Assembly: GCA_937928635.1 (NCBI GenBank) | Contig: CALFWM010000020.1 | Location: 1-64,000, forward strand | Direction: 5' to 3' | Length of the DNA stretch: 64,000 nt | Source of the DNA: an uncultured Sulfitobacter sp. | GTDB taxonomy: Bacteria > Pseudomonadota > Alphaproteobacteria > Rhodobacterales > Rhodobacteraceae | Part shown: in pieces, positions 35,710 through 45,061 of the stretch | Layout of the letters: each line of letters opens with the position of its first letter | Numbering within the stretch: position 1 is the stretch's first letter | Made by a program: the position numbers and the translations under genes | Notes under the pieces: model-generated | What the model was told of the DNA's origin: nothing | The model's database searches: none | Seen by the model: only the letters and a program-made list of their open reading frames with translations

Positions 35710-38319
35710 ATGGCCGGAAACATCACAACCGAAAAAGAACTGCGCAAAGCCTGGTATGAGTTCTGGGCAGAGCGCAAGCACGAGGCTGTGACCTCCGCCA
35801 GCCTGATCCCCACGCACCCCTCCGCACCGATGTTCGTGAACTCCGGCATGATGCAGTTTGTGCCCTATTTCCTCGACGAAGAACCAGTGCCCTACGCCAG
35901 CAAACGCGCCACCTCCGTGCAGAAATGTGTGCGCGCAGGTGGTAAGCATAATGACCTTGACGCAGTGGGTAAGTCCCTGCGTCACCTCTCTTTTTTCGAA
36001 ATGATGGGTAATTTCTCATTCGGGGATTACTTCAAACCCCATGCCATCCGCTGGGCCTGGGAATTCATCACCGATGTGCTGGAGGTCGATAAATCCAAAA
36101 TCTGGATCACCGTGCACCTGTCCGACGATGAGGCCGAAAAAATCTGGCACGAAGACATCGGCGTGCCGATGGAGCGCATCCAGCGTCTGGACAAAGACAA
36201 CTTCTGGGAAATGGGCGAAACCGGCCCCTGCGGCCCCTCCACGGAAATGTTCTACGACTTTGGCCCCGAATGGGGCCCCGAAGGTGGCCCGGCCAACCCT
36301 GACGCCGAAGAACGCTATATTGAGTTCTGGAACGTTGTTTTCATGGAGTTTTTTCGCGATTCCAAGGGGGAGCTGACACCCCTCGCCAACAAAAACGTGG
36401 ACACCGGCGCGGGCCTCGAACGTCTGGTCGGCGTGCTGCGCGGCTCGCCCTCACTTTATTCCTGTGACACGCTTGATCTGCTTGTGCAGGAAGGGGCCAA
36501 GGTTTCTGGCCGCCCCTTTGGCAAGAACGACAAGGACAATCAGGCGCTGCGGGTGATCGCAGATCACGTACGCTCCGCCACCTTCCTGATTTCTGACGGG
36601 ATTATTCCTTCGAACGAGGGGCGCGGCTATGTCTTGCGCCGCATCATCCGGCGCGCTGTGCGTTTCGCCTATCTGCTTGGGATCAAAAAGGAAATTATAC
36701 CGCATATGGCGGATGTGGTGATTGACTCGCACAAGGAACATTACCCCGAACTGGACGAACAACAGGACGGCATCCGCAAGACCCTGTCGCGCGAAGAGGT
36801 CAAATTCCGCGCCACTTTGGAGACGGGTCTTGGCATTCTGGAGGCGGAACTAAAGGACGACAAAGGCGGCAAAACCTTGCCCGGCAAGGTCGCCTTCATG
36901 CTGCACGACACCCACGGCTTCCCACTCGAAATCACCTCTGAAATCGCCGAGGATCATGGCTGGAGTGTCGATGTCGACGCCTTCAAGACCCTGATGACAG
37001 AGCAACGCGAACGCGCCCGCGCGGCCCGCAAGAAAAGCAACATTTCCGACAACACCGGTGCCTACGTCGAGATTGCCGAGACGAACGGCACAACCACATT
37101 TGTGGGCCGGGACAGCCATAAGGTGAACGCAAAAATCACCGGTATGATTGAGGGCGAGGACAGCACAGAAATCTTCCTCGACTCCACCCCCTTCTACGCA
37201 GAAGGCGGCGGGCAATTGGGCGATATCGGCACTTTGACCACAGCCGACGGCGGTGTCGTGCTGGAGGTCACAGATACGACCAAAGCGATCGCTGATCTGC
37301 CCAGCCACCTTGTCAAAGACAAGGCCGTGGCGCGGGAATTGAGCGTTGGTGACGCCGTCACGGCACAAATTGACAGCGCCCGACGCGCCAAAATTCAGCG
37401 TCACCATACCTCGGTGCATCTGATCCACTGGGCGTTGCGCAAGGTGCTGGGTGCCCATGTAAAGCAACAGGGCTCTTACGTCGGCCCGGACCGTTTGCGG
37501 TTTGATTTCAATCACTTCGATCCGCTGACGGATGACGAATTGCGCCAGATTGAGAACCTTGTGAACGAGCAGGTTCTGACCAACCGCCCGGTTGAACACA
37601 CAGAAATGGACCGTGATGCGGCCATTGAAATGGGCGCGCTGGCCTTTTTTGGTGACAAATACGGGGATCGTGTGCGCGTGCTGAAAGCGGGTGAGCATTC
37701 GATTGAACTCTGTGGTGGCACCCATGTGACCGCACTGGGGCAGATTGGTCTGATCAAGATCATTTCGGAATCCTCTATTGGGTCAAACCTGCGCCGGGTG
37801 GAGGCCGTGTCCGGCATGGCCGTGCTCGATGAGTTGCGCCAGGCCAAAGAGGAGGTCGCCGCAGCCGCCAATATTGCAGGGGTGCCCGTGGCCCAGTTGC
37901 AAGACGGGCTGACCCGCCGCATGGAAGAAATCAGCACGCTTCAGGCGCAGACCAAAGCGCTGGCGCAAAAACTCGAAGGTAGCATGACAGATGATCTGTT
38001 GGCCCAGGCCGAGGGTGGAGTGCTGGTCACCATGGTCAAAGGTCTGGAAGGCGATGGCCTGAAACGCGTGGCCGAAGATCTGGTTAAAGCATCCGGCTTG
38101 GACGTGGCGATTTTGGGCACGGTGACTTCCGCCGGGCGACCCTCCGTCGTGGCGGCGGTAAAGGACGGCTATGCTGTGACTGCGGGCGATGCCTTGGATC
38201 CGGTCAGTCAGGTGATGGGGGGCGGCCATGGCAAGCAGAAAACGCTGGCCGTGGCGGGGGGCAAAGACGCCTCGCGCATCGAAGAAGCCCTGGCCGCTGC
38301 GAAGGCTGCTTTGGGCTAA
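35710..38319 (+). CDS. alaS: Alanyl-tRNA synthetase
   Basis: 869 residues, a normal length. Class II catalytic core at the N-terminus (SAPMFVNSGMMQFVPYFLDE, then GNFSFGDYFK). The editing domain holds the zinc/active-site motifs HHTSVHLIHWAL and CGGTHVTALG. The C-terminal coiled-coil and DHHA1-like region ends in GGGHGKQKTLAVAGGKD. Charges tRNA-Ala and edits Ser and Gly errors. Single gene, ending at a hairpin. Confidence 0.98.
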   Translation: MAGNITTEKELRKAWYEFWAERKHEAVTSASLIPTHPSAPMFVNSGMMQFVPYFLDEEPVPYASKRATSVQKCVRAGGKHNDLDAVGKSLRHLSFFEMMGNFSFGDYFKPHAIRWAWEFITDVLEVDKSKIWITVHLSDDEAEKIWHEDIGVPMERIQRLDKDNFWEMGETGPCGPSTEMFYDFGPEWGPEGGPANPDAEERYIEFWNVVFMEFFRDSKGELTPLANKNVDTGAGLERLVGVLRGSPSLYSCDTLDLLVQEGAKVSGRPFGKNDKDNQALRVIADHVRSATFLISDGIIPSNEGRGYVLRRIIRRAVRFAYLLGIKKEIIPHMADVVIDSHKEHYPELDEQQDGIRKTLSREEVKFRATLETGLGILEAELKDDKGGKTLPGKVAFMLHDTHGFPLEITSEIAEDHGWSVDVDAFKTLMTEQRERARAARKKSNISDNTGAYVEIAETNGTTTFVGRDSHKVNAKITGMIEGEDSTEIFLDSTPFYAEGGGQLGDIGTLTTADGGVVLEVTDTTKAIADLPSHLVKDKAVARELSVGDAVTAQIDSARRAKIQRHHTSVHLIHWALRKVLGAHVKQQGSYVGPDRLRFDFNHFDPLTDDELRQIENLVNEQVLTNRPVEHTEMDRDAAIEMGALAFFGDKYGDRVRVLKAGEHSIELCGGTHVTALGQIGLIKIISESSIGSNLRRVEAVSGMAVLDELRQAKEEVAAAANIAGVPVAQLQDGLTRRMEEISTLQAQTKALAQKLEGSMTDDLLAQAEGGVLVTMVKGLEGDGLKRVAEDLVKASGLDVAILGTVTSAGRPSVVAAVKDGYAVTAGDALDPVSQVMGGGHGKQKTLAVAGGKDASRIEEALAAAKAALG

Positions 38320-38349
38320 TCAAAGGCCAGCTGACTGTAAATGGCATAA

Positions 38350-38375
38350 GCGGCGGGTGAATTATGGCCCGCCGC
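38350..38375 (+). terminator. Hairpin after alaS
   Basis: 8-bp perfect stem GCGGCGGG / CCCGCCGC with a 10-nt loop, 31 bases after the alaS stop. No T-run follows. Confidence 0.6.
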
Positions 38376-38537
38376 GCGCCACGTCACTGCCCGTCACGCA
38401 GCACCGAACCGTAGACAATCCGTGACTCCACATCTACAGTTTTGGGCGGAGGCATGCGCCCTGCGCGCGGTGGTCTTGTACAGAGAGCTTGAAAAAACGT
38501 AGAAGACCTTAACGATACACACAGCGAGCTTTGATTG

Positions 38538-41000
38538 ATGAACCGCCAAACCAAGCTGGGACCGCAAGACGGCGTCTTGGCGGGGCGTTCATTTCCCCCT
38601 GACAGACCAGCCCGCACCGCGGTTCTGATCCTGAACTATGACGGGTTAGAAGACTGCAAGCGGCTGGCCCACGCCCTGAAACGCTCTGAGGATCAGGGTT
38701 TTGATGTCTATCTGATCGACAACAACTCCCCCAATCTGGCGATTACGGACATTGTCGAGGCCCTGCCAGACTTTCACGTTCTGCAAAGCCCCACAAATTT
38801 GGGATACGCGGGGGGCAATAACCTTGGTCTCGCGCTGATAGAGCCGTTGGAATACGAATTTGTCTGGATTCTGAACCCGGATATGATCCCGCAGCCGGAC
38901 ACGCTGAGCAGCCTGATCGCGGGTGCAGAGGATCATCCAGAGCATATGATTTTCGGCTCTGTTCTGGTACACAAGGATCGGCCGGAAAAGGCGATGTCAG
39001 CTGGGTCAATTTGCGATTTTTCAAAAGTCCCGAAAATCGGAAATCTCTATTCCGGCACGCCATTGGAAGACCTGCCCAAAGACCCCTTTGAGGCGGTTTG
39101 CGTTCCGGGGTGTTCGATCTTTTTGCGCAAGGCCGTGCTGGCCGATATCGGGCACCTGCCAGAGCAATACTTCCTCTATTTTGAAGAAACACATTGGCTG
39201 TATGAGGCCAGCCAAAAAGGATATCCCTGCCTGATCTTGCCCCATATCGTCCAAGTGCACGACCAGAACACACGGTCAAGCGACCTGCCACTGACCCATT
39301 ATTTTTACTACTATCTCAGAGGCTCCATGCTGCTGAGCCGACATATGAATGTCAAAGATCTGCGGGTTTCAGAAACCAGTTTTCAAAGCAAATTTATCGC
39401 AGGGTGGATGAAGCGGATCGCCGCAACCGCACCGGAAAAATGCGCCTTTTACGAACGGCTGGCCGGGCGTGCCCTGGCGGATGGACGTGCCGGCCTAAGC
39501 GGGCCAATTGACATTGATGCGCTGGAAAAAGAATTCATCGCGCTGGACACGGAAAACGGGGCCTCCCCCGCCAAGGCGCTGATTGTGCTGGGCATGCACC
39601 GTTCTGGCACCTCCGCATTGGCGGGGGTCTTGTCAATCCTGTCGCAGTCCATGATCAAGACGTCGATGAAGACCGGTGAGGATAACCCCAAGGGATTTTT
39701 CGAATCCCGCAGCGCCTACAAATTAAACGAGGCCATGTTGGCCGATGCGGGCAGCTGTTGGGATGACTGCACCTCAATCCCGCCCAGCTGGTTTGATGGT
39801 GAACCAGCTGATATCTTCCGCACCCAAGCCACAGAGGTGATTGCCCAAGAGTTTGAAGCCGACAGTCAGATCGTCATCAAAGACCCCCGGATTTGCCGTC
39901 TGCTGCCCCTGTGGCAGGATGCGCTGATCAGAATACCTTACCGGCCCGCCATTGTGCATGTGCATCGCAACCCCATTGAGGTGGCCAATTCACTAAAAAG
40001 CCGCAACGGTATGGATCTTGCCTTGGGACAGATGATCTGGCTGCGGCATGTGCTGGACGCGGAGCACTATTCCCGCAAGCTGCCCCGGCATTTTGTGTCT
40101 TATCGTCAGTTGCTTAGCAATTGGCACGATCTTGCCATGGGCGTGCAGAATACGCTTGGTGTTCGCCTGCCCCTCTACGCGTCCAAGACCAATAGACAGG
40201 TGAAAGAGTTCCTGACAACGGATTTGCAACACCACGATTTACCCGCAGAAGCGGTTTTTGAAAATCCTGATGTGTCAAAGTGGGTGAAGGACGCCTTTGA
40301 CATTCTGGAGCGGTGGTCAGAACACGGCGAAGACCCAGCGGATCATGGCAGGCTGGATCATCTGCGCAGTGAGTTTGAAAAAGCGACAGCCGCGTTTGGC
40401 AAGATGACGAACACGATGCGTCAAACCACCGCCAAATTGGAACATAAGGTTGCGGACCTGTCGGATGAGAACGAGGGGCTGAGCGACAAGGTTGCAGATC
40501 TCTGCGACAGGATCGAAGCACTGAACGACGAGACAGAGGTGTTGATCAGCAAGGAAAAAACCCTGCTCAAACAAGTCGCAAAGACCGAAGAGGCGCTGAC
40601 ACAACGCACGCAGGAAGCAGCCGAAACGGCCAAGAGTCTGAACAAGGTACAAGCCGAGCTGGCATCACAACGCGCATTGGCCGAAGAAGTTCCGCTGTTG
40701 TCAGAAATCATCCGCCGCCGCGATACAAGCGTTGCAGCACGCCAACGCGAGGTGTCTTGTCTGACGCTGAAACTTGCCGCGCAAGAGCGCAAGCGAGAGG
40801 CAGAACGAGAGGAATTGGCAAAACTGGAATGGCGCCTGTCGGACAGCAAACAAAGGCTGTCGCACAGCGAAGCGTCAGACCGGCACAACGCAGAGCGGGC
40901 CGCCCATGCAGAAGCAGAGGTGCATGCGTTGCGCAGCAGTACGTCCTGGCGACTGACAGGTCCGGTGCGGTATTTGGTTCGGCTTGGCCGACAGTCATAG
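38538..41000 (+). CDS. Three-part glycosyltransferase - sulfotransferase - coiled-coil protein
   Basis: 820 residues from ATG 38538. Residues about 15-300 are a GT-A glycosyltransferase 2 domain (AVLILNYDGLEDCKRL, LIDNNSP, NLGYAGGNNLGLAL, WILNPDMIPQ). Residues about 350-560 are a sulfotransferase-like domain with the PAPS loop VLGMHRSGTSALAGVL and a later VHVHRNPIEVANSLKSRNG. Residues about 605-800 are coiled coil. The C-terminus SSTSWRLTGPVRYLVRLGR is a tail often found on surface-glycan glycosyltransferases. One enzyme could add and sulfate a sugar. It stands alone, without a polysaccharide export locus. All three parts are in one unbroken frame. Confidence 0.85.
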   Translation: MNRQTKLGPQDGVLAGRSFPPDRPARTAVLILNYDGLEDCKRLAHALKRSEDQGFDVYLIDNNSPNLAITDIVEALPDFHVLQSPTNLGYAGGNNLGLALIEPLEYEFVWILNPDMIPQPDTLSSLIAGAEDHPEHMIFGSVLVHKDRPEKAMSAGSICDFSKVPKIGNLYSGTPLEDLPKDPFEAVCVPGCSIFLRKAVLADIGHLPEQYFLYFEETHWLYEASQKGYPCLILPHIVQVHDQNTRSSDLPLTHYFYYYLRGSMLLSRHMNVKDLRVSETSFQSKFIAGWMKRIAATAPEKCAFYERLAGRALADGRAGLSGPIDIDALEKEFIALDTENGASPAKALIVLGMHRSGTSALAGVLSILSQSMIKTSMKTGEDNPKGFFESRSAYKLNEAMLADAGSCWDDCTSIPPSWFDGEPADIFRTQATEVIAQEFEADSQIVIKDPRICRLLPLWQDALIRIPYRPAIVHVHRNPIEVANSLKSRNGMDLALGQMIWLRHVLDAEHYSRKLPRHFVSYRQLLSNWHDLAMGVQNTLGVRLPLYASKTNRQVKEFLTTDLQHHDLPAEAVFENPDVSKWVKDAFDILERWSEHGEDPADHGRLDHLRSEFEKATAAFGKMTNTMRQTTAKLEHKVADLSDENEGLSDKVADLCDRIEALNDETEVLISKEKTLLKQVAKTEEALTQRTQEAAETAKSLNKVQAELASQRALAEEVPLLSEIIRRRDTSVAARQREVSCLTLKLAAQERKREAEREELAKLEWRLSDSKQRLSHSEASDRHNAERAAHAEAEVHALRSSTSWRLTGPVRYLVRLGRQS

Positions 41001-41073
41001 ACGCATCTGTCAGATCAGGTCATCGCGTTCTCAATTTAGCCTGAAATATTAAGCGATTATCAAAAACGGATTT

Positions 41074-41176
41074 AAAGCGCCCCGCCTACAACTTGAACCG
41101 CCGATACCCTGCCGCGCTCAGCGCTTTCGGGACATCGGCGATACGTGATGTTTCACGATAAAGGCGGGACGCTATA
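41074..41176. repeat. Palindromic dispersed element, copy A
   Basis: 103 bp. Starts AAAGCGCCCCGCCTACAACT and ends with GATAAAGGCGGGACGC; the ends are inverted repeats (CCCGCCT / AGGCGGG). Its outer parts match copy B (51430-51495) at about nine of ten positions, but A has an extra 37 bp in the middle. It lies just beyond the 3' end of the kinase gene and may act as its terminator. Confidence 0.65.
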
Positions 41177-41184
41177 GAGAAGTG

Positions 41185-43359
41185 TCAACGTGGAACCAGC
41201 ATACTGGTCACTGACAATTCGAAATCCCGGCGGACGACAAGGGTCAGGCGTTCCAAACCCTGCGTGTTGGCGTCAACCAAAATGTCAGGCAAGGATGTCC
41301 GTTTGTCGAACAATATTTCTGACCCTAATTCACCAACCAAAACATCACCGATCTGAAAGTTGCTGCCGGTGGGCACATTCGCCACAACCGTAGCCCAAAC
41401 GCCATCTACTGTCCGTGTTTCGAAAGCCGTGCCATCGGGGAAGGACGTCAAATGGGTCACCGGAACCGCGACCGTTTCAACCAACGCCTTATCTTTGGAA
41501 GCGCCCGTCAACATGGACAATTCTACTGTGCGGCCTTCCGGCGCGTTCATCATCTGATGCAAGTCAGCTTCGATTTCAGAGCGGTTTTCAAATGGCGCGC
41601 CATTGATCGCATAAATCTGACCAGAGGCGTCAGAGAATGCATCGGTCAAATCGACAGACCAGGCCGAGGTGACTTGGGGTAAATCAAAGCGCTCAACCAG
41701 CACGTCTGTGGGTGGAACAAACGCGACCGCTTGCGGCTCTGGCCCCACAGAGGGTTCCAGCGTTTCCGTTTCCTGGGGAATGACAATGCTGGCAGATGCA
41801 ACCTCAACCTCAGCGACTGGCGCTGTGGTTGCCGGATCGCCGTCCGCAGCCAATGGCAGATTCAGAATGCTGGCTTGTTCAAGTGCCTCTAGCGAAAGAC
41901 TGTCAGAAAGATCGGGATTGGTTGCTGCACGCGTGTCTTCGGGCGCGCCGGTTGCCGCTGTGCCCGAGACTGCAAGCTCCAGGGCTTCCAGTGACAGGGC
42001 GTCCGATGTTTCAGGTGTTGCACCTTCCTGAGCTTGCGTTGATACCGTTTCCGATGCGTCTGGCAGTACAAGCCCCAGCGCTTCCGGGGAGGGAACCTCC
42101 GTCGCTTCGGCTGACGCCGTTGCTGTCGTGAGATTCAGGAGCGTGTTCAGGTCCGCAGCAGGGTCCGCCGCCTCGGACGCAACATCAGCTGTCGGATTTG
42201 CGTCAGCCGTGAGTTGGACGGGTTCGGCAATCGCGGATGGTGCCGCTGTCTCTTCGACCGCTGGGCTGTTGGTATTGGATTGCAGCATGTAAACGGCACC
42301 AAAAACCGGAATGGCGAGGCCAATACCGCCCAGCCATCGTGCCTTGGCTTTACTCGAAACCTGCGACTTGGGGTCAGCTTTGAACGGGATAGCTTCCTTC
42401 GATTTGACCGGTGCCGCCGCAGCCGTTGCTGTGTTTGTGCCTTGCAAAAGATCAAGCCAGTGATCCGCTGTTTCAAAACGATCCTTTGGCAGGATCGCCA
42501 TCGCGGTATCAATGCCCTGCACAAAGGCAGCGGAATATTCTGAGACGCGGCCAGCGATAGGAACGTAAGGGTCATCTTCACTGGCCGCCACAGCCGCCAG
42601 ACGGCGTTGCGAATCGATGGGCAATTCACCTGTGATCAAATGGTAGAACGTTGCCGCCAAAGCATAGAGATCGCTACACGGGCCCTGGACCGCACCGGAA
42701 ACATAAAATTCCTGAGGGCTGTAGCCATCTTTGATGACACGCATTTCAGAAAGTTTGCGGGTCTCTTGCCCCATGTCCTCACGCGCGGCACCAAAGTCGA
42801 TCAGAATCGGCTCCATGTCTTTGGTCAGCATGATGTTGTCCGGCGAAATGTCGCGGTGCAACATGTCTTGCTCGTGAATCGCGCCAACAGCACTCAGCAC
42901 TTTCTTGAGGATGTCCTCGATTTGTTTGGGGCTTGGTTTGTCTTCTTTTCCCTCGACCACATCGAGCAGGTCGCAGCCTTCAACAAAATCGAGCGCCATA
43001 TAGGCCGTTTTGTTCTCTTCAAATACCTGGTGCACGCCCACGATGTTGGGATGTTTGACTTTCGCCAGATTGTGCGCCTCGTTCATGAACTTACTCACGA
43101 TGGAGGAAAATTCATCAATATGGCCACTGCTGCGGGCCCGGACAGAGGATGCTGTACGGCGGCACAGTGATCCGGGAAAACACTCTTTGATGATGACCTT
43201 ACGGTCCAGAGAATTCCGTGCGAGGTAGGTGATTCCAAATCCGCCTGCGCCCACAAATGACTCGATTGTATAGTGGCCCTGCATCAGCTCATGGCCGGGT
43301 GCCAATTCATCGGTCGTCACTTCTGTGAAGTCTTCTATTACTGCTTTGGGCTGGCCCAT
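41185..43359 (-). CDS. Transmembrane Ser/Thr protein kinase with PDZ-like C-terminus
   Basis: 724 residues. Kinase domain at about 25-300 with all key motifs: GAGGFGITYLA, the Lys in VIIKECFPG, HRDISPDN, and DFGAARE. One membrane helix at about 340-362 (WLGGIGLAIPVFGAVYML) puts the kinase in the cytosol. The external linker (about 400-510) is Ala/Glu/Ser-rich and repeats SDxLSLEALE twice plus a degenerate SPEALGL. The C-terminal 170 residues form two PDZ-like units (GQIYAINGAPFENRSEIEAD; NFQIGDVLVGELGSEILFDK). A periplasmic sensor role is inference. Divergent from amtB. Confidence 0.88.
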   Translation of the reverse strand: MGQPKAVIEDFTEVTTDELAPGHELMQGHYTIESFVGAGGFGITYLARNSLDRKVIIKECFPGSLCRRTASSVRARSSGHIDEFSSIVSKFMNEAHNLAKVKHPNIVGVHQVFEENKTAYMALDFVEGCDLLDVVEGKEDKPSPKQIEDILKKVLSAVGAIHEQDMLHRDISPDNIMLTKDMEPILIDFGAAREDMGQETRKLSEMRVIKDGYSPQEFYVSGAVQGPCSDLYALAATFYHLITGELPIDSQRRLAAVAASEDDPYVPIAGRVSEYSAAFVQGIDTAMAILPKDRFETADHWLDLLQGTNTATAAAAPVKSKEAIPFKADPKSQVSSKAKARWLGGIGLAIPVFGAVYMLQSNTNSPAVEETAAPSAIAEPVQLTADANPTADVASEAADPAADLNTLLNLTTATASAEATEVPSPEALGLVLPDASETVSTQAQEGATPETSDALSLEALELAVSGTAATGAPEDTRAATNPDLSDSLSLEALEQASILNLPLAADGDPATTAPVAEVEVASASIVIPQETETLEPSVGPEPQAVAFVPPTDVLVERFDLPQVTSAWSVDLTDAFSDASGQIYAINGAPFENRSEIEADLHQMMNAPEGRTVELSMLTGASKDKALVETVAVPVTHLTSFPDGTAFETRTVDGVWATVVANVPTGSNFQIGDVLVGELGSEILFDKRTSLPDILVDANTQGLERLTLVVRRDFELSVTSMLVPR

Positions 43360-43572
43360 AACGAAAATCCAACGCTCTCATTTAAATGCTCTGGCCTCCT
43401 TAAATCGTCGAAAATTGTTCTGAACATGGCATCACTCTGATCTAATTGAGGTCATATTGGTGAAATACGCCGATTTGCGCGTCTGAGGCTTTGCGCGCAT
43501 GTGTTGGCAGTTGGGCAATATCACTAAATTTTTCTAATATGGGCAGTAATACCGCGGGCTAGACATAAATTT

Positions 43573-43587
43573 GCCTAAAATTTAGGC
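43573..43587. promoter_or_regulatory. Palindrome upstream of amtB
   Basis: GCCTAAA-A-TTTAGGC, 38 bases upstream of the amtB ATG in the 265-bp divergent region shared with the kinase gene. Arms are perfect 7-mers. It may be an operator; no matching regulator is known to me. The rest of the region is AT-rich with no clear sigma-54 site. Confidence 0.4.
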
Positions 43588-43624
43588 GATCAGAATTCCA
43601 GAACTTTATAGAAAGAGCAGAATC

Positions 43625-44914
43625 ATGAAGAGTAGAGTCCTCGGAATCGCACTGTTGGCCGGCATTTTCGCCAGCCCGGCAGTTGCACAACAGGCGTCAG
43701 CAGGCGTCTCCCCCTTTGTAATGAACACCTTGTTCGTCGTCTTTTGCGGCGTCCTGGTGATGTGGATGTCGGCAGGCTTCGCGATGCTTGAAGTGGGCTA
43801 TGTCCAGAAAAAGAGTGTTGTCGCCCAGTGCGCCAAAAATATCGGCCTCTTTGCGATTGCATCAACGGCATTTATCCTCAGCGGATATGGCATGATGTTC
43901 CCCAACGGGGCCTGGATCCTGCCGGGTGTCCTTGGGTATAACGGCGTCATTGAAGTCGCAAATGTCGTCGAAAACGGCGGTGATTTTATCGGACGTGGAC
44001 ATGCAGGTGCCGCAGACATCTTCTTTCAGTCGATGTTCTGTGTGGCGATTGCTTCCATTGTATCCGGCACAGTGGCTGAACGCATGAAACTGGCACCCTT
44101 CTTTATCTTTACGGCCATCTTTACTGCCGTGATCTACCCCATTCAGGCCTCCTGGACCTGGGGCGGCGGTTTCCTGGCCTCTGACTTTGGCTTCAAAGAC
44201 CTTGCAGGCAGCACCGTCATTCACGTCGTCGGCGGCACCGCAGCGTTGATTGGTGCGCTTGTTGTCGGGGCCCGAAAAGGCCGGTTTGTAGATGGCAAGA
44301 CCATGCCCCTTGGCAACGCATCCATGCCGCTGGCAACAATCGGCACCATGATCTTGTGGATGGGCTGGTACGGCTTTAATGCCGGGTCCTATCTGAGCTT
44401 TTCGTCAGATGCTGACGCGTCTAACGTTGCGCGCATTTTCCTCAACACAAACCTGGCTGCGGCGGGTGGGGTCATTGCTGCGGCATTTATCTCATTCTTC
44501 AAAGAGAACCGCTTTGATCTGTCGTTCATGTTGAACGGGGCCCTTGGTGGTTTGGTTGCGATTACGGCTGAGCCGCTGTTCCCAACGCCGCTGATGTCGT
44601 TCTCGATTGGTGTTGGCGCGGGTCTGATCCTGTTCTTCGCAATCCAGCTTCTTGAAGACCTCAAGATCGACGATGTTGTCGGGGCCATTCCGGTTCACCT
44701 GTTCTGCGGCATTTGGGGCACCATTGCGGTTGCATTCACAAACGCCGATGCAACAATCTTTGGACAGCTGGCGTCCGTCGGGATCGTCATTGCCTATGTG
44801 GCAGTTGCATCAGGCTTTGTCTGGTATGTGCTGCACAAGTCAATTGGCCTGCGTGTGACATCTGACGCCGAACAGGCCGGGCTGGATGAAAGCTCTCTGG
44901 TGCTCAACACCTGA
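43625..44914 (+). CDS. amtB: Ammonium transporter (Amt family)
   Basis: 429 residues with a cleavable signal segment (SRVLGIALLAGIFASPAVAQ) and about 11 membrane helices. Amt motifs are present: WMSAGFAMLEVGYVQKKSVV, FDF-like DFAGSTVIH equivalent DLAGSTVIHVVGGTAAL, GWYGFNAGSYLSF, and the pore-lining region near VHLFCGIWGTIAVA. Moves ammonium into the cell. There is no glnK upstream, which is unusual for an amtB. A hairpin follows the stop. Confidence 0.95.
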   Translation: MKSRVLGIALLAGIFASPAVAQQASAGVSPFVMNTLFVVFCGVLVMWMSAGFAMLEVGYVQKKSVVAQCAKNIGLFAIASTAFILSGYGMMFPNGAWILPGVLGYNGVIEVANVVENGGDFIGRGHAGAADIFFQSMFCVAIASIVSGTVAERMKLAPFFIFTAIFTAVIYPIQASWTWGGGFLASDFGFKDLAGSTVIHVVGGTAALIGALVVGARKGRFVDGKTMPLGNASMPLATIGTMILWMGWYGFNAGSYLSFSSDADASNVARIFLNTNLAAAGGVIAAAFISFFKENRFDLSFMLNGALGGLVAITAEPLFPTPLMSFSIGVGAGLILFFAIQLLEDLKIDDVVGAIPVHLFCGIWGTIAVAFTNADATIFGQLASVGIVIAYVAVASGFVWYVLHKSIGLRVTSDAEQAGLDESSLVLNT

Positions 44915-44945
44915 TCTTTTGACCCAGACGTCAAAGACACCCTTT

Positions 44946-44976
44946 GCCAAGGCAACCCATCTGGAATTGCCTTGGC
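44946..44976 (+). terminator. Hairpin after amtB
   Basis: Perfect 10-bp stem GCCAAGGCAA / TTGCCTTGGC with an 11-nt loop, 31 bases beyond the amtB stop; no T-run. Confidence 0.7.
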
Positions 44977-45061
44977 GACAACAGCAGAAAATATTCTGTT
45001 AAAACAATAATTAGGTAAATCGCGGCCCTGAGCGGGGCTGGTTTCACCCGGAGTGAATACG

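Noticed and set aside
43500..43520. Possible sigma-54 promoter upstream of amtB (TTGGCAGTTGGGC)
   Set aside because: The GG-to-GC spacing is 7, not 10, so it does not fit the -24/-12 consensus.
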